Positions 1 through 12,300 of a DNA stretch of 64,000 nt are shown piece by piece. Position 1 is the stretch's first letter; each line of letters starts with the position of its first letter. This DNA comes from Liolophura sinensis. Lineage: Eukaryota; Mollusca; Polyplacophora; Chitonida; Chitonidae. Both the position numbers and the translations under genes were made by a program. The stretch is taken from assembly GCF_032854445.1 (NCBI RefSeq), contig NW_027018059.1:1-64000 (forward strand), in the 5' to 3' direction. The notes beneath the pieces are model-generated. The model searched no databases. It was not told where the DNA came from and was given only the letters and a program-made list of their open reading frames with translations.

Positions 1-389
1 AAGTACCTTGTGTTTTTTTTATATACAAATGGTGTGGTTTTTCTACATGTAGATAAAGACATTGAGTTTGTCTTCGACTTAGAAGTAAGACATTTGCTGG
101 GTGAGTTAAATGGGTTTGGCCCAAAGATTTGACGTCGTCTGGGCTACCGAAGGGCACATAACTTATAATGAAAAGTTGAATATAGTAATGACCAGTCGCG
201 ATTGTACATAGTTAATGTAGCCGATTTCAATTCGCAAAAAGACCAGGCAAAAATCCAAAAGTAGAAAAAACTGTTCCAATGCTGCTGGTAAGAGGCTAAT
301 CCGACGTATTTTGTGACGAGAAATCGAATGGTGCAAACCGCGTTGCTCTCCGACCAATACTTTTGGCTGTAGCCACAAATGAATAATCA
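1..389. repeat. Partial satellite monomer at left edge
   Basis: This is the 3' portion of a monomer, starting inside the segment just upstream of the T tract and running to the first anchor at 390. It carries GGGTTTGG at about 110 and an extra A in the A run at 265-270 (six A instead of five). That indel shifts the minus-strand frame seen in other copies, one sign that the frame is not maintained. The array therefore extends left of the window. Confidence 0.95.
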
Positions 390-3300
390 ATGATGTCAAG
401 ATCACGTGCCCAGCAACGGCTCTTACTCCATGGAAACCAAGGAAATTTGCAATTTTTCAACAGCTGGAGATGCCTGGCCCAATTGCGCATCCTTTGGCAC
501 CTTATTGATGTGGGTCAGTGTTTAATTGTACCTTTTACAGCGGATTGTATCAAGTACCTTTTGTTTTTTTTTATATACAAATGGTGTGGTTTTTCTACAT
601 GTAGATAAAGACATTGAGATTGTCTTCGACTTAGAAGTAAGACATTTGCTGGGTGAGTAAAATGGGTTTGGCCCAAAGATTTGACGTCGTCTGGGCTACC
701 GAAGGGCACATAACTTATAATGAAAAATTGAATATAGTAATGACCAGTCGCGATTGTACATAGCTAATGTAGCCGATTTCAATAAGCAAAAAGACCAGGC
801 AAAAATCCAAAAGTGGAAAAACTGTTCCAATGCTGCTGGTAAGAGGCTAATCCGACGTATTTTGTGACGAGAAATCGAATGGTGCAAACCGCGTTGCTCT
901 CCGACCAATACTTTTGGCTGTAGCCACAAATGAATAATCAATGATGTCAAGATCACGTGCCCAGCAACGGCTCTTACTCCATGGAAACCATAGAAATTTG
1001 CAATTTTTCAACAGCTGGAGATGCCTGGCCCAATTGCGCATCTTTTGGCACCTTATTGATCTGGGTCAGTGTTCAATTGTACTTTTTACAGCGCATTGTA
1101 TCAAGTACCTTTTGTTTTTTTTATATACAAATGGTGTGGTTTTTCTACATGTAGATAAAGACATTGAGTTTGTCTTCGACTTAGAAGTAAGACATTTGCT
1201 GGGTGAGTTAAATGGGCTTGGCCCAAAGATTTGACGTCGTCTGGGCTACCGAAGGGCACATAACTTATAATGAAAAGTTGAATATAGTAATGACCAGTCG
1301 CGATTGTACATAGTTAATGTAGCCGATTTCAATTCGCAAAAAGACCAGGCAAAAATCCAAAAGTAGAAAAACTGTTCCAATGCTGCTGGTAAGAGAATAA
1401 TCCGACGTATTTTGTGACGAGAAATCGAATGGTGCAAACCGCGTTGCTCTCCAACCAATACTTTTGGCTGTAGCCACAAATGAATAATCAATGATGTCAA
1501 GATCACGTGCCCAGCAACGGCTCTTACTCCATGGAAACCAAGGAAATTTGCAATTTTTCAACAGCTGGAGATGCCTGGCCCAATTGCGCATCCTTTGGCA
1601 CCTTATTGATGTGGGTCAGTGTTCAATTGTACTTTTTACAGCGCATTGTATCAAGTACCTTGTGTTTTTTTATATACAAATGGTGTGGTTTTTCTACATG
1701 TAGATAAAGACATTGAGTTTGTCTTCGACTTAGAAGTAAGACATTTGCTGGGTGAGTTAAATGGGCTTGGCCCAAAGATTTGACGTCGTCTGGGCTACCG
1801 AAGGGCACATAACTTATAATGAAATGTTGAATATAGTAATGACCAGTCGCGATTGTACATAGTTAATGTAGCCGAATTCAATTCGCAAAAAGACCAGGCA
1901 AAAATCCAAAAGTGGAAAAACTGTTCCAATGCTGCTTGTAAGAGGCTAATCCGACGTATTTTGTGACGAGAAATCGAATGGTGCAAACCGCGTTGCTCTC
2001 CGACCAATACTTTTGGCTGTAGCCACAAATGAATAATCAATGATGTCAAGATCACGTGCCCAGCAACGGCTCTTACTCCATGGAAACCAAGGAAATTTGC
2101 AATTTTTCAACAGCTGGAGATGCCTGGCCCAATTGCGCATCCTTTGGCACCTTATTGATGTGGGTCAGTGTTCAATTGTACTTTTTACAGCGGATTGTAT
2201 CAAGTACCTTGTGTTTTTTTTATATACAAATGGTGTGGTTTTTCTACATGTAGATAAAGACATTGAGTTTGTCTTCGACTTAGAAGTAAGACATTTGTTG
2301 GGTGAGTTAAATGGGCTTGGCCCAAAGATTTGACGTCGTCTGGGCTACCGAAGGGCACATAACTTATAATGAAAAGTTGAATATAGTAATGACCAGTCGC
2401 GATTGTACATAGTTAATGTAGCCGATTTCAATTAGCAAAAAGACCAGGCAAAAATCCAAAAGTGGAAAAACTGTTCCAATGCTGCTGGTAAGAGGCTAAT
2501 CCGACGTATTTTGTGACGAGAAATCGAATGGTGCAAACCGCGTTGCTCTCCGACCAATACTTTTGGCTGTAGCCACAAATGAATAATCAATGATGTCAAG
2601 ATCACGTGCCCAGCAACGGCTCTTACTCCATGGAAACCAAGGAAATTTGCAATTTTTCAACAGCTGGAGATGCCTGGCCCTATTGCGCATCCTTTGGCAC
2701 CTTATTGATGTGGGTCAGTGTTCAATTGTACTTTTTACAGCGGATTGTATCAAGTACCTTTTGTTTTTTTTATATACAAATGGTGTGGTTTTTCTACATG
2801 TAGATAAAGACATTGAGTTTGTCTTCGACTTAGGAGTAAGACATTTGCTGGGTGAGTTAAATGGGCTTGGCCCAAAGATTTGACGTCGTCTGGGCTACCG
2901 AAGGGCACATAACTTATAATGAAAAGTTGAATATAGTAATGACCAGTCGCGATTGTACATAGTTAATGTAGCCGATTTCAATTAGCAAAAAGACCAGGCA
3001 AAAATCCAAAAGTGGAAAAACTGTTCAAATGCTGCTGGTAAGAGGCTAATCCGACGTATTTTGTGACGAGAAATCGAATGGTGCAAACCGCGTTGCTCTC
3101 CGACCAATACTTTTGGCTGTAGCCACAAGTGAATAATCAATGATGTCAAGATCACGTGCCCAGCAACGGCTCTTACTCCATGGAAACCAAGGAAATTTGC
3201 AATTTTTCAACAGCTGGAGATGCCTGGCCCAATTGCGCATCCTTTGGCACCTTATTGATGTGGGTCAGTGTTCAATTGTACTTTTTACAGCGGATTGTAT

Positions 3301-4788
3301 CAAGTACCTTGTGTTTTTTTTATATACAAATGGTGTGGTTTTTCTACATGTAGATAAAGACATTGAGTTTGTCTTCGACTTAGAAGAAAGACATTTGCTG
3401 GGTGAGTTAAATGGGCTTGGCCCAAAGATTTGACGTCGTCTGGGCTACCGAAGGGCACATAACTTATAATGAAAAGTTGAATATAGTAATGACCAGTCGC
3501 GATTGTACATAGTTAATGTAGCCGATTTCAATTCGCAAAAAGACCAGGCAAAAATCCAAAAGTAGAAAAACTGTTCCAATGCTGCTGGTAAGAGGCTAAT
3601 CCGACGTATTTTGTGACGAGAAATCGAATGGTGCAAACCGCGTTGCTCTCCAACCAATACTTTTGGCTGTAGCCACAAATGAATATTCAATGATGTCAAG
3701 ATCACGTGCCCAGCAACGGCTCTTACTCCATGGAAACCAAGGAAATTTGCAATTTTTCAACAGCTGGAGATGCCTGGCCCAATTGCGCATCCTTTGGCAC
3801 CTTATAGATGTGGGTCAGTGTTCAATTGTACTTTTTACAGCGGATTGTATCAAGTACCTTGTGTTTTTTTTATATACAAATGGTGTGGTTTTTCTACATG
3901 TAGATAAAGACATTGAGTTTGTCTTCGACTTAGAAGTAAGACATTTGTTGGGTGAGTTAAATGGGCTTGGCCCAAAGATTTGACGTCGTCTGGGCTACCG
4001 AAGGGCACATAACTTATAATGAAAAGTTGAATATAGTAATGACCAGTCGCGATTGTACATAGTTAATGTAGCCGATTTCAATTCGCAAAAAGACCAGGCA
4101 AAAATCCAAAAGTAGAAAAACTGTTCCAATGCTGCTGGTAAGAGGCTAATCCGACGTATTTTGTGACGAGAAATCGAATGGTGCAAACCGCGTTGCTCTC
4201 CGACCAATACTTTTGGCTGTAGCCACAAATGAATAATCAATGATGTCAAGATCACGTGCCCAGCAACGGCTCTTACTCCATGGAAACCAAGGAAATTTGC
4301 AATTTTTCAACAGCTGGAGATGCCTGGCCCAATTGCGCATCCTTTGGCACCTTATTGATGTGGGTCAGTGTTCAATTGTACTTTTTACAGCGGATTGTAT
4401 CAAGTACCTTGTGTTTTTTTTATATACAAATGGTGTGGTTTTTCTACATGTAGATAAAGACATTGAGTTTGTCTTCGACTTAGAAGTAAGACATTTGCTG
4501 GGTGAGTTAAATGGGTTTGGCCCAAAGATTTGACGTCGTCTGGGCTACCGAAGGGCACATAACTTATAATGAAAAGTTGAATATAGTAATGACCAGTCGC
4601 GATTGTACATAGTTAATGTAGCCGATTTCAATTAGCAAAAGACCAGGCAAAAATCCAAAAGTAGAAAAACTGTTCCAATGCTGCTGGTAAGAGGCTAATC
4701 CGACGTATTTTGTGACGAGAAATCGAATGGTGCAAACCGCGTTGCTCTCCGACCAATACTTTTGGCTGTAGCCACAAATGAATAATCA

Positions 4789-5888
4789 ATGATGTCAAGA
4801 TCACGTGCCCAGCAACGGCTCTTACTCCATGGAAACCAAGGAAATTTGCAATTTTTCAACAGCTGGAGATGCCTGGCCCAATTGCGCATCCTTTGGCACC
4901 TTATAGATGTGGGTCAGTGTTCAATTGTACTTTTTACAGCGGATTGTATCAAGTACCTTGTGTTTTTTTTATATACAAATGGTGTGGTTTTTCTACATGT
5001 AGATAAAGACATTGAGTTTGTCTTCGACTTAGAAGTAAGACATTTGTTGGGTGAGTTAAATGGGCTTGGCCCAAAGATTTGACGTCGTCTGGGCTACCGA
5101 AGGGCACATAACTTATAATGAAAAGTTGAATATAGTAATGACCAGTCGCGATTGTACATAGTTAATGTAGCCGATTTCAATTCGCAAAAAGACCAGGCAA
5201 AAATCCAAAAGTAGAAAAACTGTTCCAATGCTGCTGGTAAGAGGCTAATCCGACGTATTTTGTGACGAGAAATCGAATGGTGCAAACCGCGTTGCTCTCC
5301 GACCAATACTTTTGGCTGTAGCCACAAATGAATAATCAATGATGTCAAGATCACGTGCCCAGCAACGGCTCTTACTCCATGGAAACCAAGGAAATTTGCA
5401 ATTTTTCAACAGCTGGAGATGCCTGGCCCAATTGCGCATCCTTTGGCACCTTATAGATGTGGGTCAGTGTTCAATTGTACTTTTTACAGCGGATTGTATC
5501 AAGTACCTTGTGTTTTTTTTATATACAAATGGTGTGGTTTTTCTACATGTAGATAAAGACATTGAGTTTGTCTTCGACTTAGAAGTAAGACATTTGTTGG
5601 GTGAGTTAAATGGGCTTGGCCCAAAGATTTGACGTCGTCTGGGCTACCGAAGGGCACATAACTTATAATGAAAAGTTGAATATAGTAATGACCAGTCGCG
5701 ATTGTACATAGTTAATGTAGCCGATTTCAATTCGCAAAAAGACCAGGCAAAAATCCAAAAGTAGAAAAACTGTTCCAATGCTGCTGGTAAGAGGCTAATC
5801 CGACGTATTTTGTGACGAGAAATCGAATGGTGCAAACCGCGTTGCTCTCCGACCAATACTTTTGGCTGTAGCCACAAATGAATAATCA
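4789..5888. repeat. Tandem near-identical monomer pair (9 and 10)
   Basis: Two adjacent 550 bp monomers starting at 4789 and 5339 share all markers checked, including TTATAGATG at about 4902 and 5452, TTTGTTGGG, and AATTCGC in the tail. This looks like a recent single-monomer duplication. Monomer 7 (3690) shares the first two markers, so the source type was already present one monomer upstream of the pair. Confidence 0.85.
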
Positions 5889-5973
5889 ATGATGTCAAGA
5901 TCACGTGCCCAGCAACGGCTCTTACTCCATGGAAACCAAGGAAATTTGCAATTTTTCAACAGCTGGAGATGCC

Positions 5974-6035
5974 TGGCCCAATTGCGCATCCTTTGGCACC
6001 TTATTGATGTGGGTCAGTGTTCAATTGTACTTTTT
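5974..6035 (+). other. Weak Pol III A/B-box-like motif pair followed by T runs
   Basis: In the representative monomer TGGCCCAATTG (5974-5984) partly resembles the A-box consensus TGGCNNAGTGG. GTTCAATTG (6019-6027) matches the B-box core GTTCRA but lacks the final C. Spacing of about 35 nt is within the usual range. A run of five T follows at 6031-6035 and eight T at 6063-6070; such runs can terminate Pol III. No tRNA or tRNA-like cloverleaf could be folded around the motifs: the T-arm stem is absent. The same arrangement is in nearly all copies, so it is one chance match copied many times or one relic. Confidence is low. Confidence 0.15.
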
Positions 6036-6039
6036 ACAG

Positions 6040-6150
6040 CGGATTGTATCAAGTACCTTGTGTTTTTTTTATATACAAATGGTGTGGTTTTTCTACATGT
6101 AGATAAAGACATTGAGTTTGTCTTCGACTTAGAAGTAAGACATTTGCTGG
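6040..6150 (+). other. Exon-like 111 bp interval between splice-like signals
   Basis: A pyrimidine-rich stretch ending TTTTTACAG (6031-6039) resembles a 3' splice site, and G/GTGAGT at 6150/6151-6156 is a good match to a 5' splice site. The 111 bp between them is a multiple of three. With eight T in the tract it is open in one frame in a phase 1-1 arrangement, ending with residues such as HVDKDIEFVF and RHLLG. I recognise no protein family. Copies with 7, 9 or 10 T break the frame, so there is no current coding constraint. It could be an ancient captured exon or pure chance. Confidence 0.15.
6063..6070 (+). other. Variable T tract (monomer position ~175-182)
   Basis: This homopolymer accounts for almost all monomer length variation. 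It is 8 T in most copies and 7 T in, for example, the monomers at 1491, 8640, 9189, 11939, 13588, 15788, 16337, 19636, 24037, 27339, 28438, 32839, 36141, 39993, 42192, 44391 and 46585. It is 9 T in those at 390, 7539, 10838, 14687, 20735, 21286, 25136, 25687, 26238, 29537, 30088, 33938, 34489, 35040, 38892, 43290 and 46040, and 10 T at 38514-38523. Interrupted forms with a C occur at 15238, 16886 and 43841 (TTCTTTTT) and at 19086 and 27888 (TTTCTTTT). The preceding bases also vary (CTTGTG, CTTTTG, CTTGTGG). Confidence 0.9.
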
Positions 6151-6271
6151 GTGAGTTAAATGGGTTTGGCCCAAAGATTTGACGTCGTCTGGGCTACCGA
6201 AGGGCACATAACTTATAATGAAAAGTTGAATATAGTAATGACCAGTCGCGATTGTACATAGTTAATGTAGC

Positions 6272-6284
6272 CGAATTCAATTCG
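6272..6284. repeat. EcoRI-creating dyad variant CGAATTCAATTCG
   Basis: In some copies GATTTCAATTCG becomes GAATTCAATTCG, giving 6 bp inverted arms around a single central base and an EcoRI site. Sites found at 1874, 6273, 9023, 9572, 12322, 13971, 20019, 24420, 28821, 33222, 36524 and 40376. None was seen to the right of 40376. Successive spacings are 4399, 2750, 549, 2750, 1649, 6048, 4401, 4401, 4401, 3302 and 3852 bp, so the site tracks the HOR structure. Confidence 0.85.
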
Positions 6285-6710
6285 CAAAAAGACCAGGCAA
6301 AAATCCAAAAGTGGAAAAACTGTTCCAATGCTGCTGGTAAGAGGCTAATCCGACGAATTTTGTGACGAGAAATCGAATGGTGCAAACCGCGTTGCTCTCC
6401 GACCAATACTTTTGGCTGTAGCCACAAATGAATAATCAATGATGTCAAGATCACGTGCCCAGCAACGGCTCTTACTCCATGGAAACCAAGGAAATTTGCA
6501 ATTTTTCAACAGCTGGAGATGCCTGGCCCAATTGCGCATCCTTTGGCACCTTATTGATGTGGGTCAGTGTTCAATTGTACTTTTTACAGCGGATTGTATC
6601 AAGTACCTTGTGGTTTTTTTATATACAAATGGTGTGGTTTTTCTACATGTAGATAAAGACATTGAGTTTGTCTTCGACTTAGAAGTAAGACATTTGCTGG
6701 GTGAGTTAAA

Positions 6711-6723
6711 TGGGCTTGGCCCA
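6711..6723. repeat. Short hairpin TGGGC-TTG-GCCCA, repeated in each monomer
   Basis: A perfect 5 bp inverted repeat with a 3 nt loop lies at monomer position 273-285. Variants alter it: GGGTTTGG gives a T-G pair in the stem (e.g. 6161-6173); GGACTTGG near 54557, 56757, 57307 and 63357 and GGCTTGACCC near 44667, 49611 and 58961 break a pair; GGGCTTTGCCC near 53458, 55108, 56208 and 58408 keeps the stem. The mix of preserving and breaking changes gives no clear sign of structural selection. Confidence 0.5.
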
Positions 6724-9369
6724 AAGATTTGACGTCGTCTGGGCTACCGAAGGGCACATAACTTATAATGAAAAGTTGAATATAGTAATGACCAGTCGCG
6801 ATTGTACATAGTTAATGTAGCCGATTTCAATTCGCAAAAAGACCAGGCAAAAATCCAAAAGTAGAAAAACTGTTCCAATGCTGCTGGTAAGAGGCTAATC
6901 CGACGTATTTTGTGACGAGAAATCGAATGGTGCAAACCGCGTTGCTCTCCAACCAATACTTTTGGCTGTAGCCACCAATTAATAATCAATGATGTCAAGA
7001 TCACGTGCCCAGCAACGGCTCTTACTCCATGGAAACCAAGGAAATTTGCAATTTTTCAACAGCTGGAGATGCCTGGCCCAATTGCGCATCCTTTGGCACC
7101 TTATTGATGTGGGTCAGTGTTCAATTGTACTTTTTACAGCGGATTGTATCAAGTACCTTGTGTTTTTTTTATATACAAATGGTGTGGTTTTTCTACATGT
7201 AGATAAAGACATTGAGTTTGTCTTCGACTTAGAAGTAAGACATTTGCTGGGTGAGTTAAATGGGTTTGGCCCAAAGATTTGACGTCGTCTGGGCTACCGA
7301 AGGGCACATAACTTATAATGAAAAGTTGAATATAGTAATGACCAGTCGCGATTGTACATAGTTAATGTAGCCGATTTCAATTCGCAAAAAGACCAGGCAA
7401 AAATCCAAAAGTAGAAAAACTGTTCCAATGCTGCTGGTAAGAGGCTAATCCGACGTATTTTGTGACGAGAAATCGAATGGTGCAAACCGCGTTGCTCTCC
7501 GACCAATACTTTTGGCTGTAGCCACAAATGAATAATTAATGATGTCAAGATCACGTGCCCAGCAACGGCTCTTACTCCATGGAAACCAAGGAAATTTGCA
7601 ATTTTTCAACAGCTTGAGATGCCTGGCCCAATTGCGCATCCTTTGGCACCTTATTGATGTGGGTCAGTGTTCAATTGTACTTTTTACAGCGGATTGTATC
7701 AAGTACCTTTTGTTTTTTTTTATATACAAATGGTGTGGTTTTTCTACATGTAGATAAAGACATTGAGTTTGTCTTCGACTTAGAAGTAAGACATTTGCTG
7801 GGTGAGTTAAATGGGCTTGGCCCAAAGATTTGACGTCGTCTGGGCTACCGAAGGGCACATAACTTATAATGAAAAATTGAATATAGTAATGACCAGTCGC
7901 GATTGTACATAGCTAATGTAGCCGATTTCAATAAGCAAAAAGACCAGGCAAAAATCCAAAAGTGGAAAAACTGTTCCAATGCTGCTGGTAAGAGGCTAAT
8001 CCGACGTATTTTGTGACGAGAAATCGAATGGTGCAAACCGCGTTGCTCTCCGACCAATACTTTTGGCTGTAGCCACAAATGAATAATCAATGATGTCAAG
8101 ATCACGTGCCCAGCAACGGCTCTTACTCCATGGAAACCAGAGAAATTTGCAATTTTTCAACAGCTGGAGATGCCTGGCCCAATTGCGCATCTTTTGGCAC
8201 CTTATTGATCTGGGTCAGTGTTCAATTGTACTTTTTACAGCGCATTGTATCAAGTACCTTTTGTTTTTTTTATATACAAATGGTGTGGTTTTTCTACATG
8301 TAGATAAAGACATTGAGTTTGTCTTCGACTTAGAAGTAAGACATTTGCTGGGTGAGATAAATGGGCTTGGCCCAAAGATTTGACGTCGTCTGGGCTACCG
8401 AAGGGCACATAACTTATAATGAAAAGTTGAATATAGTAATGACCAGTCGCGATTGTACATAGTTAATGTAGCCGATTTCAATTCGCAAAAAGACCAGGCA
8501 AAAATCCAAAAGTAGAAAAACTGTTCCAATGCTGCTGGTAAGAGGCTAATCCGACGTATTTTGTGACGAGAAATCGAATGGTGCAAACCGCGTTGCTCTC
8601 CAACCAATACTTTTGGCTGTAGCCACAAATGAATAATCAATGATGTCAAGATCACGTGCCCAGCAACGGCTCTTACTCCATGGAAACCAAGGAAATTTGC
8701 AATTTTTCAACAGCTGGAGATGCCTGGCCCAATTGCGCATCCTTTGGCACCTTATTGATGTGGGTCAGTGTTCAATTGTACTTTTTACAGCGCATTGTAT
8801 CAAGTACCTTGTGTTTTTTTATATACAAATGGTGTGGTTTTTCTACATGTAGATAAAGACATTGAGTTTGTCTTCGACTTAGAAGTAAGACATTTGCTGG
8901 GTGAGTTAAATGGGCTTGGCCCAAAGATTTGACGTCGTCTGGGCTACCGAAGGGCACATAACTTATAATGAAATGTTGAATATAGTAATGACCAGTCGCG
9001 ATTGTACATAGTTAATGTAGCCGAATTCAATTCGCAAAAAGACCAGGCAAAAATCCAAAAGTGGAAAAACTGTTCCAATGCTGCTGGTAAGAGGCTAATC
9101 CGACGTATTTTGTGACGAGAAATCTAATGGTGCAAACTGCGTTGCTCTCCGACCAATACTTTTGGCTGTAGCCACAAATGAATAATCAATGATGTCAAGA
9201 TCACGTGCCCAGCAACGGCTCTTACTCCATGGAAACCAAGGAAATTTGCAATTTTTCAACAGCTGGAGATGCCTGGCCCAATTGCGCATCCTTTGGCACC
9301 TTATTGATGTGGGTCAGTGTTCAATTGTACTTTTTACAGCGGATTGTATCAAGTACCTTGTGTTTTTTT

Positions 9370-12300
9370 ATATACAAATGGTGTGGTTTTTCTACATGTA
9401 GATAAAGACATTGAGTTTGTCTTCGACTTAGAAGTAAGACATTTGCTGGGTGAGTTAAATGGGTTTGGCCCAAAGATTTGACGTCGTCTGGGCTACCGAA
9501 GGGCACATAACTTATAATGAAAAGTTGAATATAGTAATGACCAGTCGCGATTGTACATAGTTAATGTAGCCGAATTCAATTCGCAAAAAGACCAGGCAAA
9601 AATCCAAAAGTGGAAAAACTGTTCCAATGCTGCTGGTAAGAGGCTAATCCGACGAATTTTGTGACGAGAAATCGAATGGTGCAAACCGCGTTGCTCTCCG
9701 ACCAATACTTTTGGCTGTAGCCACAAATGAATAATCAATGATGTCAAGATCACGTGCCCAGCAACGGCTCTTACTCCATGGAAACCAAGGAAATTTGCAA
9801 TTTTTCAACAGCTGGAGATGCCTGGCCCAATTGCGCATCCTTTGGCACCTTATTGATGTGGGTCAGTGTTCAATTGTACTTTTTACAGCGGATTGTATCA
9901 AGTACCTTGTGGTTTTTTTATATACAAATGGTGTGGTTTTTCTACATGTAGATAAAGACATTGAGTTTGTCTTCGACTTAGAAGTAAGACATTTGCTGGG
10001 TGAGTTAAATGGGCTTGGCCCAAAGATTTGACGTCGTCTGGGCTACCGAAGGGCACATAACTTATAATGAAAAGTTGAATATAGTAATGACCAGTCGCGA
10101 TTGTACATAGTTAATGTAGCCGATTTCAATTCGCAAAAAGACCAGGCAAAAATCCAAAAGTAGAAAAACTGTTCCAATGCTGCTGGTAAGAGGCTAATCC
10201 GACGTATTTTGTGACGAGAAATCGAATGGTGCAAACCGCGTTGCTCTCCAACCAATACTTTTGGCTGTAGCCACCAATTAATAATCAATGATGTCAAGAT
10301 CACGTGCCCAGCAACGGCTCTTACTCCATGGAAACCAAGGAAATTTGCAATTTTTCAACAGCTGGAGATGCCTGGCCCAATTGCGCATCCTTTGGCACCT
10401 TATTGATGTGGGTCAGTGTTCAATTGTACTTTTTACAGCGGATTGTATCAAGTACCTTGTGTTTTTTTTATATACAAATGGTGTGGTTTTTCTACATGTA
10501 GATAAAGACATTGAGTTTGTCTTCGACTTAGAAGTAAGACATTTGCTGGGTGAGTTAAATGGGTTTGGCCCAAAGATTTGACGTCGTCTGGGCTACCGAA
10601 GGGCACATAACTTATAATGAAAAGTTGAATATAGTAATGACCAGTCGCGATTGTACATAGTTAATGTAGCCGATTTCAATTCGCAAAAAGACCAGGCAAA
10701 AATCCAAAAGTAGAAAAACTGTTCCAATGCTGCTGGTAAGAGGCTAATCCGACGTATTTTGTGACGAGAAATCGAATGGTGCAAACCGCGTTGCTCTCCG
10801 ACCAATACTTTTGGCTGTAGCCACAAATGAATAATTAATGATGTCAAGATCACGTGCCCAGCAACGGCTCTTACTCCATGGAAACCAAGGAAATTTGCAA
10901 TTTTTCAACAGCTTGAGATGCCTGGCCCAATTGCGCATCCTTTGGCACCTTATTGATGTGGGTCAGTGTTCAATTGTACTTTTTACAGCGGATTGTATCA
11001 AGTACCTTTTGTTTTTTTTTATATACAAATGGTGTGGTTTTTCTACATGTAGATAAAGACATTGAGTTTGTCTTCGACTTAGAAGTAAGACATTTGCTGG
11101 GTGAGTTAAATGGGCTTGGCCCAAAGATTTGACGTCGTCTGGGCTACCGAAGGGCACATAACTTATAATGAAAAATTGAATATAGTAATGACCAGTCGCG
11201 ATTGTACATAGCTAATGTAGCCGATTTCAATAAGCAAAAAGACCAGGCAAAAATCCAAAAGTGGAAAAACTGTTCCAATGCTGCTGGTAAGAGGCTAATC
11301 CGACGTATTTTGTGACGAGAAATCGAATGGTGCAAACCGCGTTGCTCTCCGACCAATACTTTTGGCTGTAGCCACAAATGAATAATCAATGATGTCAAGA
11401 TCACGTGCCCAGCAACGGCTCTTACTCCATGGAAACCAGAGAAATTTGCAATTTTTCAACAGCTGGAGATGCCTGGCCCAATTGCGCATCTTTTGGCACC
11501 TTATTGATCTGGGTCAGTGTTCAATTGTACTTTTTACAGCGCATTGTATCAAGTACCTTTTGTTTTTTTTATATACAAATGGTGTGGTTTTTCTACATGT
11601 AGATAAAGACATTGAGTTTGTCTTCGACTTAGAAGTAAGACATTTGCTGGGTGAGATAAATGGGCTTGGCCCAAAGATTTGACGTCGTCTGGGCTACCGA
11701 AGGGCACATAACTTATAATGAAAAGTTGAATATAGTAATGACCAGTCGCGATTGTACATAGTTAATGTAGCCGATTTCAATTCGCAAAAAGACCAGGCAA
11801 AAATCCAAAAGTAGAAAAACTGTTCCAATGCTGCTGGTAAGAGGCTAATCCGACGTATTTTGTGACGAGAAATCGAATGGTGCAAACCGCGTTGCTCTCC
11901 AACCAATACTTTTGGCTGTAGCCACAAATGAATAATCAATGATGTCAAGATCACGTGCCCAGCAACGGCTCTTACTCCATGGAAACCAAGGAAATTTGCA
12001 ATTTTTCAACAGCTGGAGATGCCTGGCCCAATTGCGCATCCTTTGGCACCTTATTGATGTGGGTCAGTGTTCAATTGTACTTTTTACAGCGCATTGTATC
12101 AAGTACCTTGTGTTTTTTTATATACAAATGGTGTGGTTTTTCTACATGTAGATAAAGACATTGAGTTTGTCTTCGACTTAGAAGTAAGACATTTGCTGGG
12201 TGAGTTAAATGGGCTTGGCCCAAAGATTTGACGTCGTCTGGGCTACCGAAGGGCACATAACTTATAATGAAATGTTGAATATAGTAATGACCAGTCGCGA

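Larger units (their letters stand above)
390..6070. repeat. Satellite zone A: monomers 1-11, mixed types
   Basis: Monomers start at 390, 941, 1491, 2040, 2590, 3140, 3690, 4240, 4789, 5339 and 5889. Monomer 1 has private changes (GTACCTTTT in place of GTACTTTTT near 530, ATTGAGATT near 613, GTGAGTAAA near 652). Monomer 2 has the CCATAG / GATCTGGG / GCGCATTG set and monomer 3 has GCGCATTG with T7; together they resemble the pair seen later at 8090-9188. Monomer 5 has CCCTATTG and CTTAGGAGT, recurring at 12488 and 14137. Monomers 7, 9 and 10 share TTATAGATG and TTTGTTGGG. Pair 7-8 resembles pair 10-11 at a 1649 bp offset. Monomer 8 is 549 bp because one A is missing from the run near 4636. Confidence 0.9.
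5889..6438 (+). repeat. Representative 550 bp monomer with landmarks
   Basis: This is a standard-length copy (T8). Landmarks: CACGTG E-box-like palindrome 5902-5907; NcoI CCATGG 5927-5932; acceptor-like TTTTTACAG ending 6039; T tract 6063-6070; donor-like GTGAGT 6151-6156; TGGGY-TTG-GCCCA dyad 6161-6173; AatII GACGTC 6181-6186; NruI TCGCGA 6246-6251; EcoRI variant 6273-6278; second donor-like GTAAGA 6337-6342; CCAAT 6403-6407. The most invariant stretches across the array are the first ~60 bp, the segment around GACGTC, the segment around TCGCGA, and the ~60 bp before CCAAT. I found no internal sub-repeat that would explain the unit as a multiple of a shorter repeat. Confidence 0.9.
6071..9369. 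repeat. Six-monomer HOR unit, 3299 bp, copy 1
   Basis: Markers in order: EcoRI dyad and GACGAATTT in the tail of monomer 11; CTTGTGG tract (6439); CCACCAATTAAT near 6975; AATAATTAATG near 7532 with CAGCTTGAG near 7611 and T9 (7539); CCAGAG / GATCTGGG / GCGCATTG / GAGATAAAT (8090); CTCCAACC with GCGCATTG and T7 (8640); ATCTAATGG and CAAACTGCG (9122-9140). The same series recurs exactly 3299 bp downstream. The left limit is set by the T tract of monomer 11 (T8) against that of monomer 17 (T7). Confidence 0.9.

Noticed and set aside
3663-3983. Longer 106-codon frame starting MAVATNEYSM, also at 37763 and 41615
   Set aside because: It arises because GAATAATCAATG became GAATATTCAATG, which removes a stop upstream of the usual frame. 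It is a marker of related monomers, not a new gene.
6181-6186. TGACGTCG, CACGTG and CCAAT as regulatory elements (CRE, E-box, CCAAT box)
   Set aside because: Short motifs expected by chance in 550 bp and copied with the repeat; no associated gene, so listed only as landmarks.
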